In this document: positions 52,614 through 61,013 of the stretch, piece by piece | Layout: every line of letters starts with the position of its first letter | How positions within the stretch are numbered: the stretch's first letter is position 1 | Assembly (NCBI RefSeq): GCF_000143085.1 | Contig: NC_014315.1 | Span: 3,006,001-3,070,000, forward strand | Length of the DNA stretch: 64,000 bases | Reading direction: 5' to 3' | DNA from: Nitrosococcus watsonii C-113 | GTDB lineage: Bacteria; Pseudomonadota; Gammaproteobacteria; Nitrosococcales; Nitrosococcaceae | Notes under the pieces: generated by a model | Told to the model about the DNA's origin: nothing | The model's input: the letters and a program-made list of their open reading frames with translations, nothing else | Databases searched by the model: none | Program-made: the position numbers and the translations under genes

Positions 52614-52740
52614 TAATGGATGATCTATTCTCCGGCCTTTTTACGTATAATCGAGAAATTGACTGGCGGATTCTCCTGGATAATGGATGTGCGGCATCTG
52701 ATTATGCAGGAGGTTCTGCCGGTCAAACGGTTGTTCGCTG

Positions 52741-52758
52741 CGGCGCCTGGTTAGGCGC
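52741..52758 (-). repeat. partial attC-like core D
   Basis: GGCGCC-TGGTTA-GGCGCC at 52742-52759 contains GTTAGGC on one strand and GCCTAAC on the other, next to the hicB stop. The expected partner core was not found within 150 bases, so this may be half of a decayed site. Confidence 0.3.
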
Positions 52759-52760
52759 CA

Positions 52761-53114
52761 CTACTTTGTGCCCTCCCGGCGGCCCAAGCTCTCGGCGAGA
52801 AAAGCCGATACCAAGGCATTCATGCTCACTCCTTCTTGCTTGGCGCGTGCGGTCAATCGAGCGTGCAAACTGCGTGGAACTCGGGCAATGAACTTTCCGC
52901 TGGGTAGCTCGCTGGGATTCGGAATCTCGCGCCCAGATTCCTCCGCAGCTTTGAGCCAAGCCGCCAGCGCATCCTTGCCATTAACCATGGCTTCTTCGGG
53001 CGTTTCACCATCCGACATGCAGCCCGGTAAATCTGGGTAGCTCACTAGCCATCCACCGCCTTCTTCATCGGTGAGAGGGCGGAACTCAAAAGGATACTCA
53101 ATATGCTTCTTCAT
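52761..53114 (-). CDS. hicB: HicB antitoxin
   Basis: 117 residues. The N-terminal FEFRPLTDEEGGGWLVSYPD plus LPGCMSDGETPEEAMVNGKDAL is the HicB fold, and the C-terminal GKFIARVPRSLHARLTARAK-QEGVSMNAL is a ribbon-helix-helix. It starts 4 bases inside the end of hicA (ATGA overlap), so the pair is translationally coupled with toxin first, the usual hicAB order. It binds HicA and probably represses the operon. Confidence 0.92.
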   Translation of the reverse strand: MKKHIEYPFEFRPLTDEEGGGWLVSYPDLPGCMSDGETPEEAMVNGKDALAAWLKAAEESGREIPNPSELPSGKFIARVPRSLHARLTARAKQEGVSMNALVSAFLAESLGRREGTK

Positions 53115-53353
53115 TCTTCCGCTCCAATATCATCCAACAAAGCAAGGAACTGGGTGACGTACACCGGCTTGATGGGGCGCTTGAACGGAATCGTTACGGC
53201 CAGTTCGGAATCGGGATGCAGAAAGACAAAGTGGCTACCGCCAGTTTTCCGAACATCGATACCGAAGCATTTCGCCACCGTTTCCAGCTCGTCGATGCGC
53301 CAATCGCGCGGATTGGTTCGCATCTTCGCGAGTAACTTTTCGGCCTTGCTCAT
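53111..53353 (-). CDS. hicA: HicA mRNA interferase toxin
   Basis: 80 residues of dsRBD-like fold: SKAEKLLAKMRTNPRDWRID, FGIDVRKTGGSHFVF with the catalytic His in GGSHFVF, and VTIPFKRPIKPVYVTQFLAL. It cleaves mRNA when free of HicB. All key features are present, so the pair looks functional. Upstream ACTAACAAATCACTGCAG has an attC-like flavour but does not match cores on both sides. Confidence 0.92.
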   Translation of the reverse strand: MSKAEKLLAKMRTNPRDWRIDELETVAKCFGIDVRKTGGSHFVFLHPDSELAVTIPFKRPIKPVYVTQFLALLDDIGAEE

Positions 53354-53871
53354 GAAGCATGTATGATACTTCAGATGATATCATAGGGCAATGCCGCTCA
53401 GCGACGGATCGTCAGGGCCATCCGCTGCAGTGATTTGTTAGTCGTTGCCTTCACGGTCTTGGTACTCCATGAAGGAGCGACGAAATATCATCGGACGCTA
53501 GATACCCGGAATGGGGGCCTGCGGATTGCCAGCACCGGAAATCATAATGGTGTCATAGCTGAATGACCAAGGATACCTTGACCGACCTGGAAGCTCTTAA
53601 TCTTTGTTAAGACTGAGCTCAATGGTTCTCCGGCTAATAAAGCCAAACTCCGCAACCATGCGTTTGTTCGTAAAAGCAAGTTCGGTGGTGACATAGCATA
53701 TAAGCGCAGCTAGCCAAAAAAGGGAAGCAATTGCTTTTCCACGGAGAAAAAACTTCAATCGTAGAAATACCAAGCTAATCGAATAGTCGCCCTAAGAGAG
53801 CGCCTATTTGTTTTACAGGTTGGCCGGAAATGTTAATCATGAGGGCATTTTCCGCATTAGAAAAACGAAGT
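53354..53871. other. intergenic, no supported gene
   Basis: About 520 bases. It should hold the hicAB promoter near 53360-53420. No other structure or ORF with support. Confidence 0.4.
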
Positions 53872-54102
53872 TTATCGAGATCCTGAAGGATGCCTGGAAT
53901 TTCTTGTTCCCCACAGGGACTCATCCAACGCTTCATTTCGACTACCGTGAATCAGCCGGAGTCGGTATTTTTGTTGCCCAGATAGTTTTTCTGACGCTGG
54001 GGGCCGAAGTTCCAAAGTAAGCGCCTCTATGGACTTGAAGATTCTCGCAATCTCTTTCTTGGGGACACGCCGGAGATCTTTAAGCAACGGGCTGCTTGAC
54101 AC
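53872..54102 (-). pseudogene. RelE/ParE-type toxin remnant
   Basis: LLKDLRRVPKKEIARIFKSI then EALTLELRPPASEKLSGQQK-YRLR matches the first two-thirds of RelE-type toxins (DLRR.PK...I...I..L...PP...KL.G...YR.R). After YRLR the expected GDYRI..EI core is lost and the frame wanders (LIHGSRNEALDES). No antitoxin gene adjoins. Considered inactive. Confidence 0.7.
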
Positions 54103-54143
54103 TGAGTCTTAAAGCTTGGCCTTGTTAGGGTTTTCAAGCTATA

Positions 54144-54167
54144 CTCGTACGGTACTTCCGTACATTA
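54144..54167 (+). promoter_or_regulatory. YefM-type operator for TA pair 1
   Basis: GTACGG-TACTT-CCGTAC (54147-54163) is a palindrome 16 bases before the antitoxin start, embedded in likely promoter sequence. The GTAC cores resemble the TGTACA boxes bound by YefM in E. coli. Supports autorepression of the pair. Confidence 0.6.
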
Positions 54168-54178
54168 TTAGCGATTTT

Positions 54179-54451
54179 ATGGATACCATTAGCGTAAATA
54201 AATTCAGAGAAAACTTGAAAACCCTCGTAGAACAAGTGATTAGCAGGCATGAACCCCTCAAAGTTACGCGGCGGGCCGGCGAGGCGTTTGTGGTCTTGAG
54301 TGCCCATGACTGGGAAAGAGAGCAGGAAACGTTGCATGTACTCCAAAGTCAGAACCTGATGCAGCAAATTGCCGCCTCTCTTGAAACCCATACCCGTGGC
54401 CAAGGCTACAAACCGACCGGCGAGCAAATGGATGAGATCACTGGTATTTGA
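54179..54451 (+). CDS. yefM: YefM/Phd-family antitoxin (pair 1)
   Basis: 90 residues starting MDTISVNKFRENLKTLVEQV, with ISRHEPLKVTRRAGEAFVVL and SAHDWEREQETLHVLQSQNL, the YefM fold, and a flexible C-terminus that wraps the toxin. The ATG at 54179 fits the family; an upstream in-frame ATG (54116) would add an unlike extension. Overlaps the toxin gene by 20 bases. Confidence 0.92.
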   Translation: MDTISVNKFRENLKTLVEQVISRHEPLKVTRRAGEAFVVLSAHDWEREQETLHVLQSQNLMQQIAASLETHTRGQGYKPTGEQMDEITGI

Positions 54452-54704
54452 GGGTAACACTTGGGAAGCATATGAAAACATGCGTGAAAAGGATAAAAAG
54501 CTACATACAGCCCTGTGCAAGCTACTTAAGGAAATGCTCCATTCCGATGATCCGTCTTCCGGTTTGGGCAAACCGGAACTACTTAAGCATGGCCTTTCCG
54601 GATTATGGTCGAAGCGCATTTCGCAAAAAGATCGGCTAATATATCGTTTCGACGAAAACTTCATTTATATATTCGCCATTGGTGGACACTATGACCGACC
54701 CTAA
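54432..54704 (+). CDS. yoeB: YoeB mRNA interferase toxin (pair 1)
   Basis: 90 residues: LVFEGNTWEAYENMREKDKK, GLGKPELLKHGLSGLWSKRI, SQKDRLIYRFDENFIYIFAI then GGHYDRP. The conserved E (near 46), R (RISQKDR, RLIYR) and C-terminal HY of YoeB are present, so the RNase is probably active when released from YefM. The start ATG at 54432 lies inside the antitoxin gene. Confidence 0.92.
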   Translation: MRSLVFEGNTWEAYENMREKDKKLHTALCKLLKEMLHSDDPSSGLGKPELLKHGLSGLWSKRISQKDRLIYRFDENFIYIFAIGGHYDRP

Positions 54705-54762
54705 CGCCTAAAGAACCGGTGGCAAGACGTCCGGTTACTTTACTTGTTATATATGCTAAGAT

Positions 54763-54789
54763 ACGTACATTATTAAGTACATGTACAGG
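54763..54789 (+). promoter_or_regulatory. YefM-type operator for TA pair 2
   Basis: GTAC-ATTATTAA-GTAC-AT-GTACA (54765-54787) contains three GTAC boxes, the last inside TGTACA, just upstream of the second antitoxin start at 54799. It matches the box type of operator 1 (GTACATTATTA appears in both). Confidence 0.65.
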
Positions 54790-54798
54790 ATAGTTGAA

Positions 54799-55050
54799 AT
54801 GGAAAGCATAAGCTATACTGCCGCCCGCAGCAACCTTGCTAAGACGATGGAGCAAGTATGTAACGATCATGCCCCCATTGCGATAACCCGCAAGGGCGAA
54901 AGTGCCGTAGTTATGATATCTATGGAGGACTACCAGGCATTGGAGGAAACGGCCTACTTGCTCAGAAGCCCCAAAAATACTAGGAGGCTGATTGAATCGA
55001 TTGCTGAGTTAGAAATGGGCAAGGGACGCGAAAAAGAACTGCTGGAGTGA
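54799..55050 (+). CDS. YefM/Phd-family antitoxin (pair 2)
   Basis: 83 residues: MESISYTAARSNLAKTMEQV, CNDHAPIAITRKGESAVVMI then SMEDYQALEETAYLLRSPKN, a typical YefM. ATG 54799 is preferred over 54781. The stop overlaps the toxin start (GTGA). Only moderately similar to pair 1, so it is a separate acquisition rather than a recent duplicate. Confidence 0.92.
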   Translation: MESISYTAARSNLAKTMEQVCNDHAPIAITRKGESAVVMISMEDYQALEETAYLLRSPKNTRRLIESIAELEMGKGREKELLE

Positions 55051-55301
55051 AACTGGTCTTTGCCGAGAACGCATGGGATGACTACCTATACTGGCAGAAG
55101 ACTGACAAAAGAATTCTTAAAAGAATCAATACGCTCATAAAGCACATTGCGCACGAACCCTTTGAGGGTATCGGGAAGCCTGAGCCACTAAAGCATGCAC
55201 TCTCTGGGTATTGGTCTCGGCGAATTAATGAAGAACACCGCATTGTGTACAAAATCCAAGAAGATTCTCTCTTCATTGCCCAGCTTCGCTACCATTACTG
55301 A
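55047..55301 (+). CDS. YoeB mRNA interferase toxin (pair 2)
   Basis: 84 residues from a GTG start: MKLVFAENAWDDYLYWQKTD, EGIGKPEPLKHALSGYWSRR then INEEHRIVYKIQEDSLFIAQ-LRYHY. It ends with the YoeB HY and keeps the catalytic E, R and H positions. A fragment nearly identical in DNA lies at 51395-51518. Confidence 0.92.
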   Translation: MKLVFAENAWDDYLYWQKTDKRILKRINTLIKHIAHEPFEGIGKPEPLKHALSGYWSRRINEEHRIVYKIQEDSLFIAQLRYHY

Positions 55302-55605
55302 CCAGGCGCATAATACCAAAGCTCAGTTACCACCAGAGCAGCCGAGGACTGCGCGGAGAGCAACCTAAGGCGCTAGCGATTTATTATGTGATTACAATAA
55401 CTGACTGAGACAGTTAACGCTGACGCCACCCTTTCCTAGAATTGCCGCCAGCACCCTCCCTTATGCTGTCGGAACTATCAATTCGCCAACCACTTCCAAA
55501 AGTGTCTCCCGTTCCATATAGATTGCCTGCAATACTCAGCGAGGAAGCTAGAAATAAAATGATAAAGTGCTCAATTGCAATAATTTTTCTTTCAGTTTAT
55601 AGCTC

Positions 55606-56289
55606 TCACGCGATCATAGAAACGACAAATTGCCACGCCTTAGCAGCTTCCGGTATTAACAACCAAATAAATTCCGCACAGTTTATTACAAGAGAAACGA
55701 CAGACTGCCATGCCTTAGCACCCTCCGGGGTGAACAACCACACGAATGCTGCACAGTTCATTACAACGGTTGCCCAGAAAACAGCTCGGAATGGTTGCTT
55801 TCTCGATTTATGACGTAAACGGCTTTGCGCGATCAACGCGCCTGGCCAGCCACCAACGAGGGCCAACAGATGAAGCGTACTCTCACTTGTTCGCCATGCC
55901 CCTCTTTTAGCCGCCGATTTATCGAGAGCATATGCTCCAAATGCGGCGGTACTGACAACAAGATAGAGTAACAGGATCTGCATTGGGATTGCCGACACCG
56001 AAACTGCGCTAACAACAATTAGCAAAAAGCCGGCCGCTAACACATTAGGCAGGGCACTGGATCGCTTTGATTTTTCAGTTTTCGGAACACCTGCAATGAT
56101 GGCTTCTTTGGCGCAATGCCTACCACGCGCATCGGTGGACATGGAAAAGGTCACAGCATCACCGACCGCTGGCCGACGACCTCGGTTCACGAAAGCCTTG
56201 ATATGCGCGAATACTCGGTCACCGCCTCGCATAGGGGAGATAAAACCGTACCCCTTTTCATCATTCCAGGATGCGATTTCTCCCTTCAT
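55606..56289 (-). CDS. cold-shock domain plus DUF1294 membrane protein
   Basis: About 227 residues. N-terminal CspA-like domain (MKGEIASWNDEKGYGFISPM, GDRVFAHIKAF) with the RNP-1 type KGYGFI motif, binding single-stranded nucleic acid. It is followed by two membrane helices and a DUF1294 domain (GAYALDKSAAKRGAWRTSES, LLALVGGWPGALIAQSRLRH-KSRK). This fusion is a known architecture of unknown function. The tail carries a 25-codon tandem repeat (NCAAFVWLFTPEGAKAWQSVV then NCAEFIWLLIPEAAKAWQFVV, each shown minus ends). ATG 56289 is preferred; GTG 56295 is possible. Confidence 0.88.
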   Translation of the reverse strand: MKGEIASWNDEKGYGFISPMRGGDRVFAHIKAFVNRGRRPAVGDAVTFSMSTDARGRHCAKEAIIAGVPKTEKSKRSSALPNVLAAGFLLIVVSAVSVSAIPMQILLLYLVVSTAAFGAYALDKSAAKRGAWRTSESTLHLLALVGGWPGALIAQSRLRHKSRKQPFRAVFWATVVMNCAAFVWLFTPEGAKAWQSVVSLVINCAEFIWLLIPEAAKAWQFVVSMIA

Positions 56290-56291
56290 TC

Positions 56292-56501
56292 TCACAGGCG
56301 TGTTTCCTCACGGCCTTTATCCCAACCCTGCAACGAAGGGAGACTAAAACCCAGAATATCTATATCTTCAATGACATGGGCGATATCCAGAGCCACTAGC
56401 CGTATCTTCAATCGCCTCGCATATTGCGGTTGAGCACCAGAGGCCGAACCGAACTTATAGAACTTCTTCAGCCCCTTACGCCAGAGCGATTTGCCTGTCA
56501 T
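56292..56501 (-). pseudogene. HigB toxin, C-terminally truncated
   Basis: About 69 residues: SLWRKGLKKFYKFGSASGAQ then PQYARRLKIRLVALDIAHVI and EDIDILGFSLPSLQG are the first two-thirds of HigB-type toxins (usually about 92 residues). The C-terminal ...W.I.VNGNWRITF core is missing; instead GWDKGREETRL runs to a stop just before the cold-shock gene. No HigA partner follows. Confidence 0.7.
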
Positions 56502-56624
56502 CATATCTTACGGTAATCGGCGCCGCATACAATATGCACTTATTTATAATAGGGAAGATTGCTGAACATCCGCGCCCATGGAAACGCACTTATTTTTACC
56601 ATTGCCCTCGAGGTCATAAAAATA

Positions 56625-57482
56625 ATGAGTTATCTTCATCAGATTAAGGCTTGCAATGGCTATACTCTAAAGGACTTCCGTCCCTTTTATGTAGACGAGG
56701 TTCAGGTAGGCCATATCCGATCTTCTTTTGCGGAAAAACTCCAAAGCTGGCCGGCGGTTTTCCGGGTGACTCCGGCAGCGGTGTATCTCGCGCCTGATCT
56801 TCGCTCTTTTGCAACCCGGACAGAGAAGGTAAAAGACGTTTTAAAAGCCTTGCTGGAAAAAGGCATTCTTCCCCGCTGGCATGGGGAAGAATATCCGGTA
56901 ACTGCTTCCTCCCGGGAAGCGGCGCTATTTGCCATTGACCGGGGAGCGGCTCCTTATTTTGGCATCCGGGCTTTTGGCCAGCATCTGAATGGTTTTGTCT
57001 ATGACGGGGGCCAGTTAAAAATATGGATTGGCCGACGCTCCCCCACTAAATGGAACGCGCCGGACAAGCTCGATAACCTGGTAGCCGGCGGTGTGCCCCA
57101 TGGAGTTCCGCTAGGAGAAAACCTGGCTAAAGAGTGCTGGGAAGAAGCGGCCATCCCCAGTGATCTCGCTGCCCAGGCGATTCCCGTGGGCTATATTTCC
57201 TACCGCATGGAAACCGCCCAGGGTTTCAAGCCGGATGTGATGTATTGCTACGATTTGGAGCTTCCGTCTGATTTCATGCCCCAGTGCCAGGATGGCGAGG
57301 TGGAGGAATTTTATCTATGGCCCATGGAAAAAGTAGCGGCGCTAGTCCGCGAGACTCATTCATTCAAAAAAAACTGCAATCTGGTGGTTATTGATTTTCT
57401 GATACGCCGGGGATTTATTACGCCCGAGCATCCCGATTATCTGGAAATGGTGGCGGGTTTGAGGGTGCCGTTGGAAGCGTAA
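56625..57482 (+). CDS. DUF4743-NUDIX hydrolase
   Basis: About 285 residues from ATG 56625. The N-terminal DUF4743 region (HIRSSFAEKLQSWPAVFRVT) is followed by a NUDIX domain with GGVPHGVPLGENLAKECWEE-AAIPSDLA, resembling the thiamine-pyrophosphokinase-associated NUDIX family. The box deviates from the consensus (KE..EE, AA for AG), as in that subfamily. Probably hydrolyses an oxidised cofactor or nucleotide (inference). It converges with the cas2-3 gene on the opposite strand. Confidence 0.85.
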   Translation: MSYLHQIKACNGYTLKDFRPFYVDEVQVGHIRSSFAEKLQSWPAVFRVTPAAVYLAPDLRSFATRTEKVKDVLKALLEKGILPRWHGEEYPVTASSREAALFAIDRGAAPYFGIRAFGQHLNGFVYDGGQLKIWIGRRSPTKWNAPDKLDNLVAGGVPHGVPLGENLAKECWEEAAIPSDLAAQAIPVGYISYRMETAQGFKPDVMYCYDLELPSDFMPQCQDGEVEEFYLWPMEKVAALVRETHSFKKNCNLVVIDFLIRRGFITPEHPDYLEMVAGLRVPLEA

Positions 57483-57505
57483 CCCGGGCAGTTCTTAACG
57501 CTTCC

Positions 57506-59572
57506 TTAAGAAAAAATCCAGCCGATAATATCACTATAATATAGTTGTTTTCCTTGTTCGAAATTATCCCCGATGGATAGAGGCAGCGCGTTAATGGTAT
57601 GGGAGTCAGTCACGCCTCTCCGGGCTAATTGTTCCCGCCATTTTTCATGTAAAGAATCCCGGGAAAGTTCGTCAGGGGCGAAATAAGATTGCGCAAGGCA
57701 TGGGTAGTTGCGTTGTTCATGAACTTTATCATTTATTCTTTCAACCTTTTTTTTACCCTTACCAAGATATTTCCAGACGCCGTCGTCTTCCCAATCAAAC
57801 CAGAGCAAGTTCGGATTTTGATCTTTTCGGAAAGGACAATACTGACGCTGACTATGTCTTTGGGTCAATATCATTTGCGGACGAGCGCCTTCAATAAAAG
57901 ACATAGCCTGTTTTGACTGCTCGGTACTTTCCAAAAGTCTCTGTAACTGACCATGTTCAAGCTGGCGCATATCGGGATAAATATACTGGTTTTTGATTTT
58001 CTCAGCTTGAATCAGCGGTTCTTGGAGTGTAAAGCGGGCATTAATACTTCCTTGCAAGCTTTCCAAATCGAATATCTGCGCTAATGTCTCGGCCCTGTCA
58101 GATAGTTTAAAGTGCTTAGACTCCGGCCCGGGTTTGGTAAAGCGCATGGGTTGCTCATTTAAATCCCGCATGGTTTGGCTCATTATCCGCATGTTGGGTT
58201 GACGGGCTTCCCAATGTCGCCGGTGCCGCCAAATGCGCCCGGCCATTTGAATCAAAGACCAGTAAGAATTGGGTTCGACAATTCCCCAGTCGTAGTCGTG
58301 ATCCCGTCCCACTTCAGATATGGGAGAGGTACTCACAATAACCAATAAGTGGGTTTTTCCCTGTTGCCGACAATTTTCTAAATGGGCGCGCAAAGTTGGA
58401 TGATCATGCGCTTGCTGCCCTTCTTTACGCTTCAAAAGGGTATTTAATGTTTGTTCAATATGATGGCGGATGAGCGGTAAATGTTTGGCATGATAGCAAA
58501 TCAGTTTTACCTGAATGCCGTCTAAATTAGCAGGCATATTAAGCCAGTGCTGAGCAAATCCTCGGGTATGGGCAACATTGCTCCAGCGAACGCAGCCGAT
58601 GGAATAGCGAACGCCGGTTTCCGGATCGTGGTCCGCCCACTGTTGATGCAGTTCCCTGCAACTCTCCATTACATTTTGATAAACTGCTGCCGGTCCTTCA
58701 GAAGTGGGTATGAGAACGGTATCCAGCCGCCGCCGCGCGGGTTGTTGCTGTAGCGTATGCAACAGGGCCTGGATAAATCGATCATGTTGCTTGGTAAAAG
58801 CAGCATGATCAGCGACAGAAGCTAATTTGATATGGGTGGCATGGTGGCTGAACCAACCGCAGCAGATAGGACCCGATTCCATGCCTTGAAGTTGCCGCCA
58901 ACGATTAAAGCCGGTTTGGTAGGCGCGGTAGAAAGCGCGTGCGGTGGCCGGTGGCAAGGTAGCGGAAGAAAGCAGCAATTTCCGCCCGTTGAAACCCACC
59001 ACATAGGCAAGTTTTAATAATGCGGGTAAATCCTCGGCGGAAAAACTGTCGATTTCGTCAATAATCAAGTCCGATCCCGCCATGCGAAAACCCAGGACGG
59101 CCGCTGATGCCCGCTGGCTTTGCAGAAACGGCATCAAATGATCGATAGTGCAGACCAGAACAGGAACCTGTAGCAGGTGGTTAAGTTTGGGATTATTGGG
59201 CGCGATTATATCTTCTGGCCAGGGGGCGTCAGGATCGTAATCGAAATCAAATTCGCCGGTGATTCCTTCATAGAGGGAGTCGTCCAGGGCGCTGCTTTCA
59301 ACGCCGGCTTGTTCTTCCTGGGAAAACAGGTCGTTTCCTTTTTCGGCGCCTGTCTCTTCCCCGGCATTCGCCATCCCATGAAGGGCGGTCGTTAAAGCGC
59401 CACCCACCATGATCGCGCATTGATTCCCCACGGCATCAGGCATCTTGCCAAACCCCAAATCATCACGGTATTCATCGCCAGTTTGCAAGGTCAAGGTGCG
59501 CAGTCCCAAAGCAACTGTTAACCGATAATTTTGATGGCGGTTAGCGGCGGCTAGAATGCGGGCGGTTACCCC
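57506..59572 (-). pseudogene. cas3: cas2-3 (type I-F Cas3), C-terminal frame after frameshift
   Basis: The downstream part of the split cas2-3 gene, open from about 59565 to 57506 (667 residues from Met at 59509). It holds the rest of the SF2 helicase: ARILAAANRH after the shift, LRTLTLQTGDEYRDDLGFGK, LIIDEIDSF (motif II), LLLSSATLPPATARAF (motif III), LIVSTSPISEVG-like segment VIVSTSPISEVGRDHDYDWG and QMAGRIWRHRR (motif VI). The C-terminal domain follows. Without the Walker A of the other frame it cannot work as an ATPase. One base lost from the C4 run at 59569-59572 would join the frames. Confidence 0.85.
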
Positions 59573-61013
59573 GCGTTTTGCCAGAGCCGGTTTCGGCCAT
59601 TACAAGCGCGAAAAAGCCTTCCTTGGCGTTATCTTCTTGCCGTTGGATTTGGAGCACCTTGCGTTCGGCTTTTTGCTGCCAGCTAAAGGCTTCTTCTTTA
59701 ATTGGAACGGTCAGGGCGAGGGGAGAGGTTTCAATGGTGCTGGCTTTGCGATTATGCTGAAGTTGATGCAGCTGGTTGAAGGCTTTTCCCGAAAGTTTGC
59801 CGACTCGTTCCAAATGGGCGGCCAGCGTTTGTCGTAATTGTCCTTGCTGGCTGTTGGCGAAACAAACCTGCGCCTGGGCTGATTGGGGCCTGACAGGGAG
59901 TTCCCTTTTCGCCTGGCTGGAAATGCTGTGATCCGCCAAAACGAGGGCGCAGCGGGCCATATAGCGGGCGGCGCTATACCAAAGCACGCGATCCCGGATA
60001 GGAAGCGCGTGTTCCTGTAAGAGGTAACGGGCACGCCGGGCATGTTTGATAATCTCATTGACCCATCTTGGCGATTGTGACCAGGCGGGACGATAATCCG
60101 TGGCTAGCCGTAGTCCATCCTGCAATTCCTGGGATCTGTTAAGGTAGGTTTTTTCCAGCGGCGCAAAGCTATCTTCATGTCCGTCCGGTAATTTGTGATG
60201 AGATATGATCAAAAAACAGAGTACGCTGAGCAAAGGCGCTAAACCCCGATCACCCTCTGCTGAACTCCATTGTGGACGTAACGTGCTCCCTTCAATGGGC
60301 ATGAGTTCCCGCCAGTGATCATGGGACGTTTCCTTCCATATCCGATGCAGGGCTTCATAAATTTTTTTGGAGTCGGTAAGCGCCGCGAGCCATTGCTCGT
60401 CTTTAAGACTGGCCAAACCAAGGGCAGGTTTGGAGAGGTTATGATTAGCGCCGGCAACCCGGCGGCGGCGTCTTTTGGGGGTAGGCTCGACCGGTGGTGG
60501 GTTATCCTCGGCGGCGGGTAGCGCAGTTAAAATGATAAGCCGCAACAGCAGCAAAAGCGATATTCTCTCGTGGCGCACAGGATCGCTTTGGTTACTGTTT
60601 TCATCCCGTAGTTTGCGCTGAAAGCAAGCGCCATGTTTCCCCAGATCATGAAAAAGCCCGGCCAATATACAAAGATGATTAAGTAGCCGCACGGCGGGCG
60701 CGGTCTCTTCGTTGACGCTCGGCAAAGGAGTCGCACTATGGCTGAAGGCAAACTCACCATTCCGGCTAAAATGCCGGCGGCTGCCCACCACCCAGGCTAA
60801 CTCCGTTTGGTAACGCCCCTTGACGCGATGACAGGCGACCGAGGTATGGCGGCTGGCCGCTTGAGTTAATTCCCGGCGTATGTTTTGCAAACCTTCCGCG
60901 CTAATCCGTGCTAGCCAAGTGCGCCGCCCGATTTGCACCGCATAGCGAGATAGAATGCGGCGCGAGCGTTTCCAGGCAGCTTTTTCGCATTCACTGACGA
61001 ATAAAATAATCAC
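59541..61013 (-). pseudogene. cas3: cas2-3 (type I-F), Cas2, HD nuclease and Walker A part
   Basis: 490 residues. Cas2-like N-terminus (MIILFVSECEKAAWKRSRRI, with WVVGSRRHFSRNGEF). The HD nuclease has AGLFHDLGKHGACFQRKLRD near residue 119 and PVRHERISLLLLL. The first helicase segment ends ALVMAETGSGKTR (Walker A), after which the frame runs RGNRPHSSRR into a stop. Type I-F Cas2-3 is normally one chain of about 1,070-1,150 residues; the two frames together give about 1,165. The start overlaps the cas1 stop by 4 bases (ATGA). The frame break follows directly on the Walker A motif. Confidence 0.88.

Noticed and set aside
55442-55813. 123-codon plus-strand frame with a repeat
   Set aside because: Shadow of the cold-shock/DUF1294 tail; its repeat is the same 75-bp duplication read antisense.
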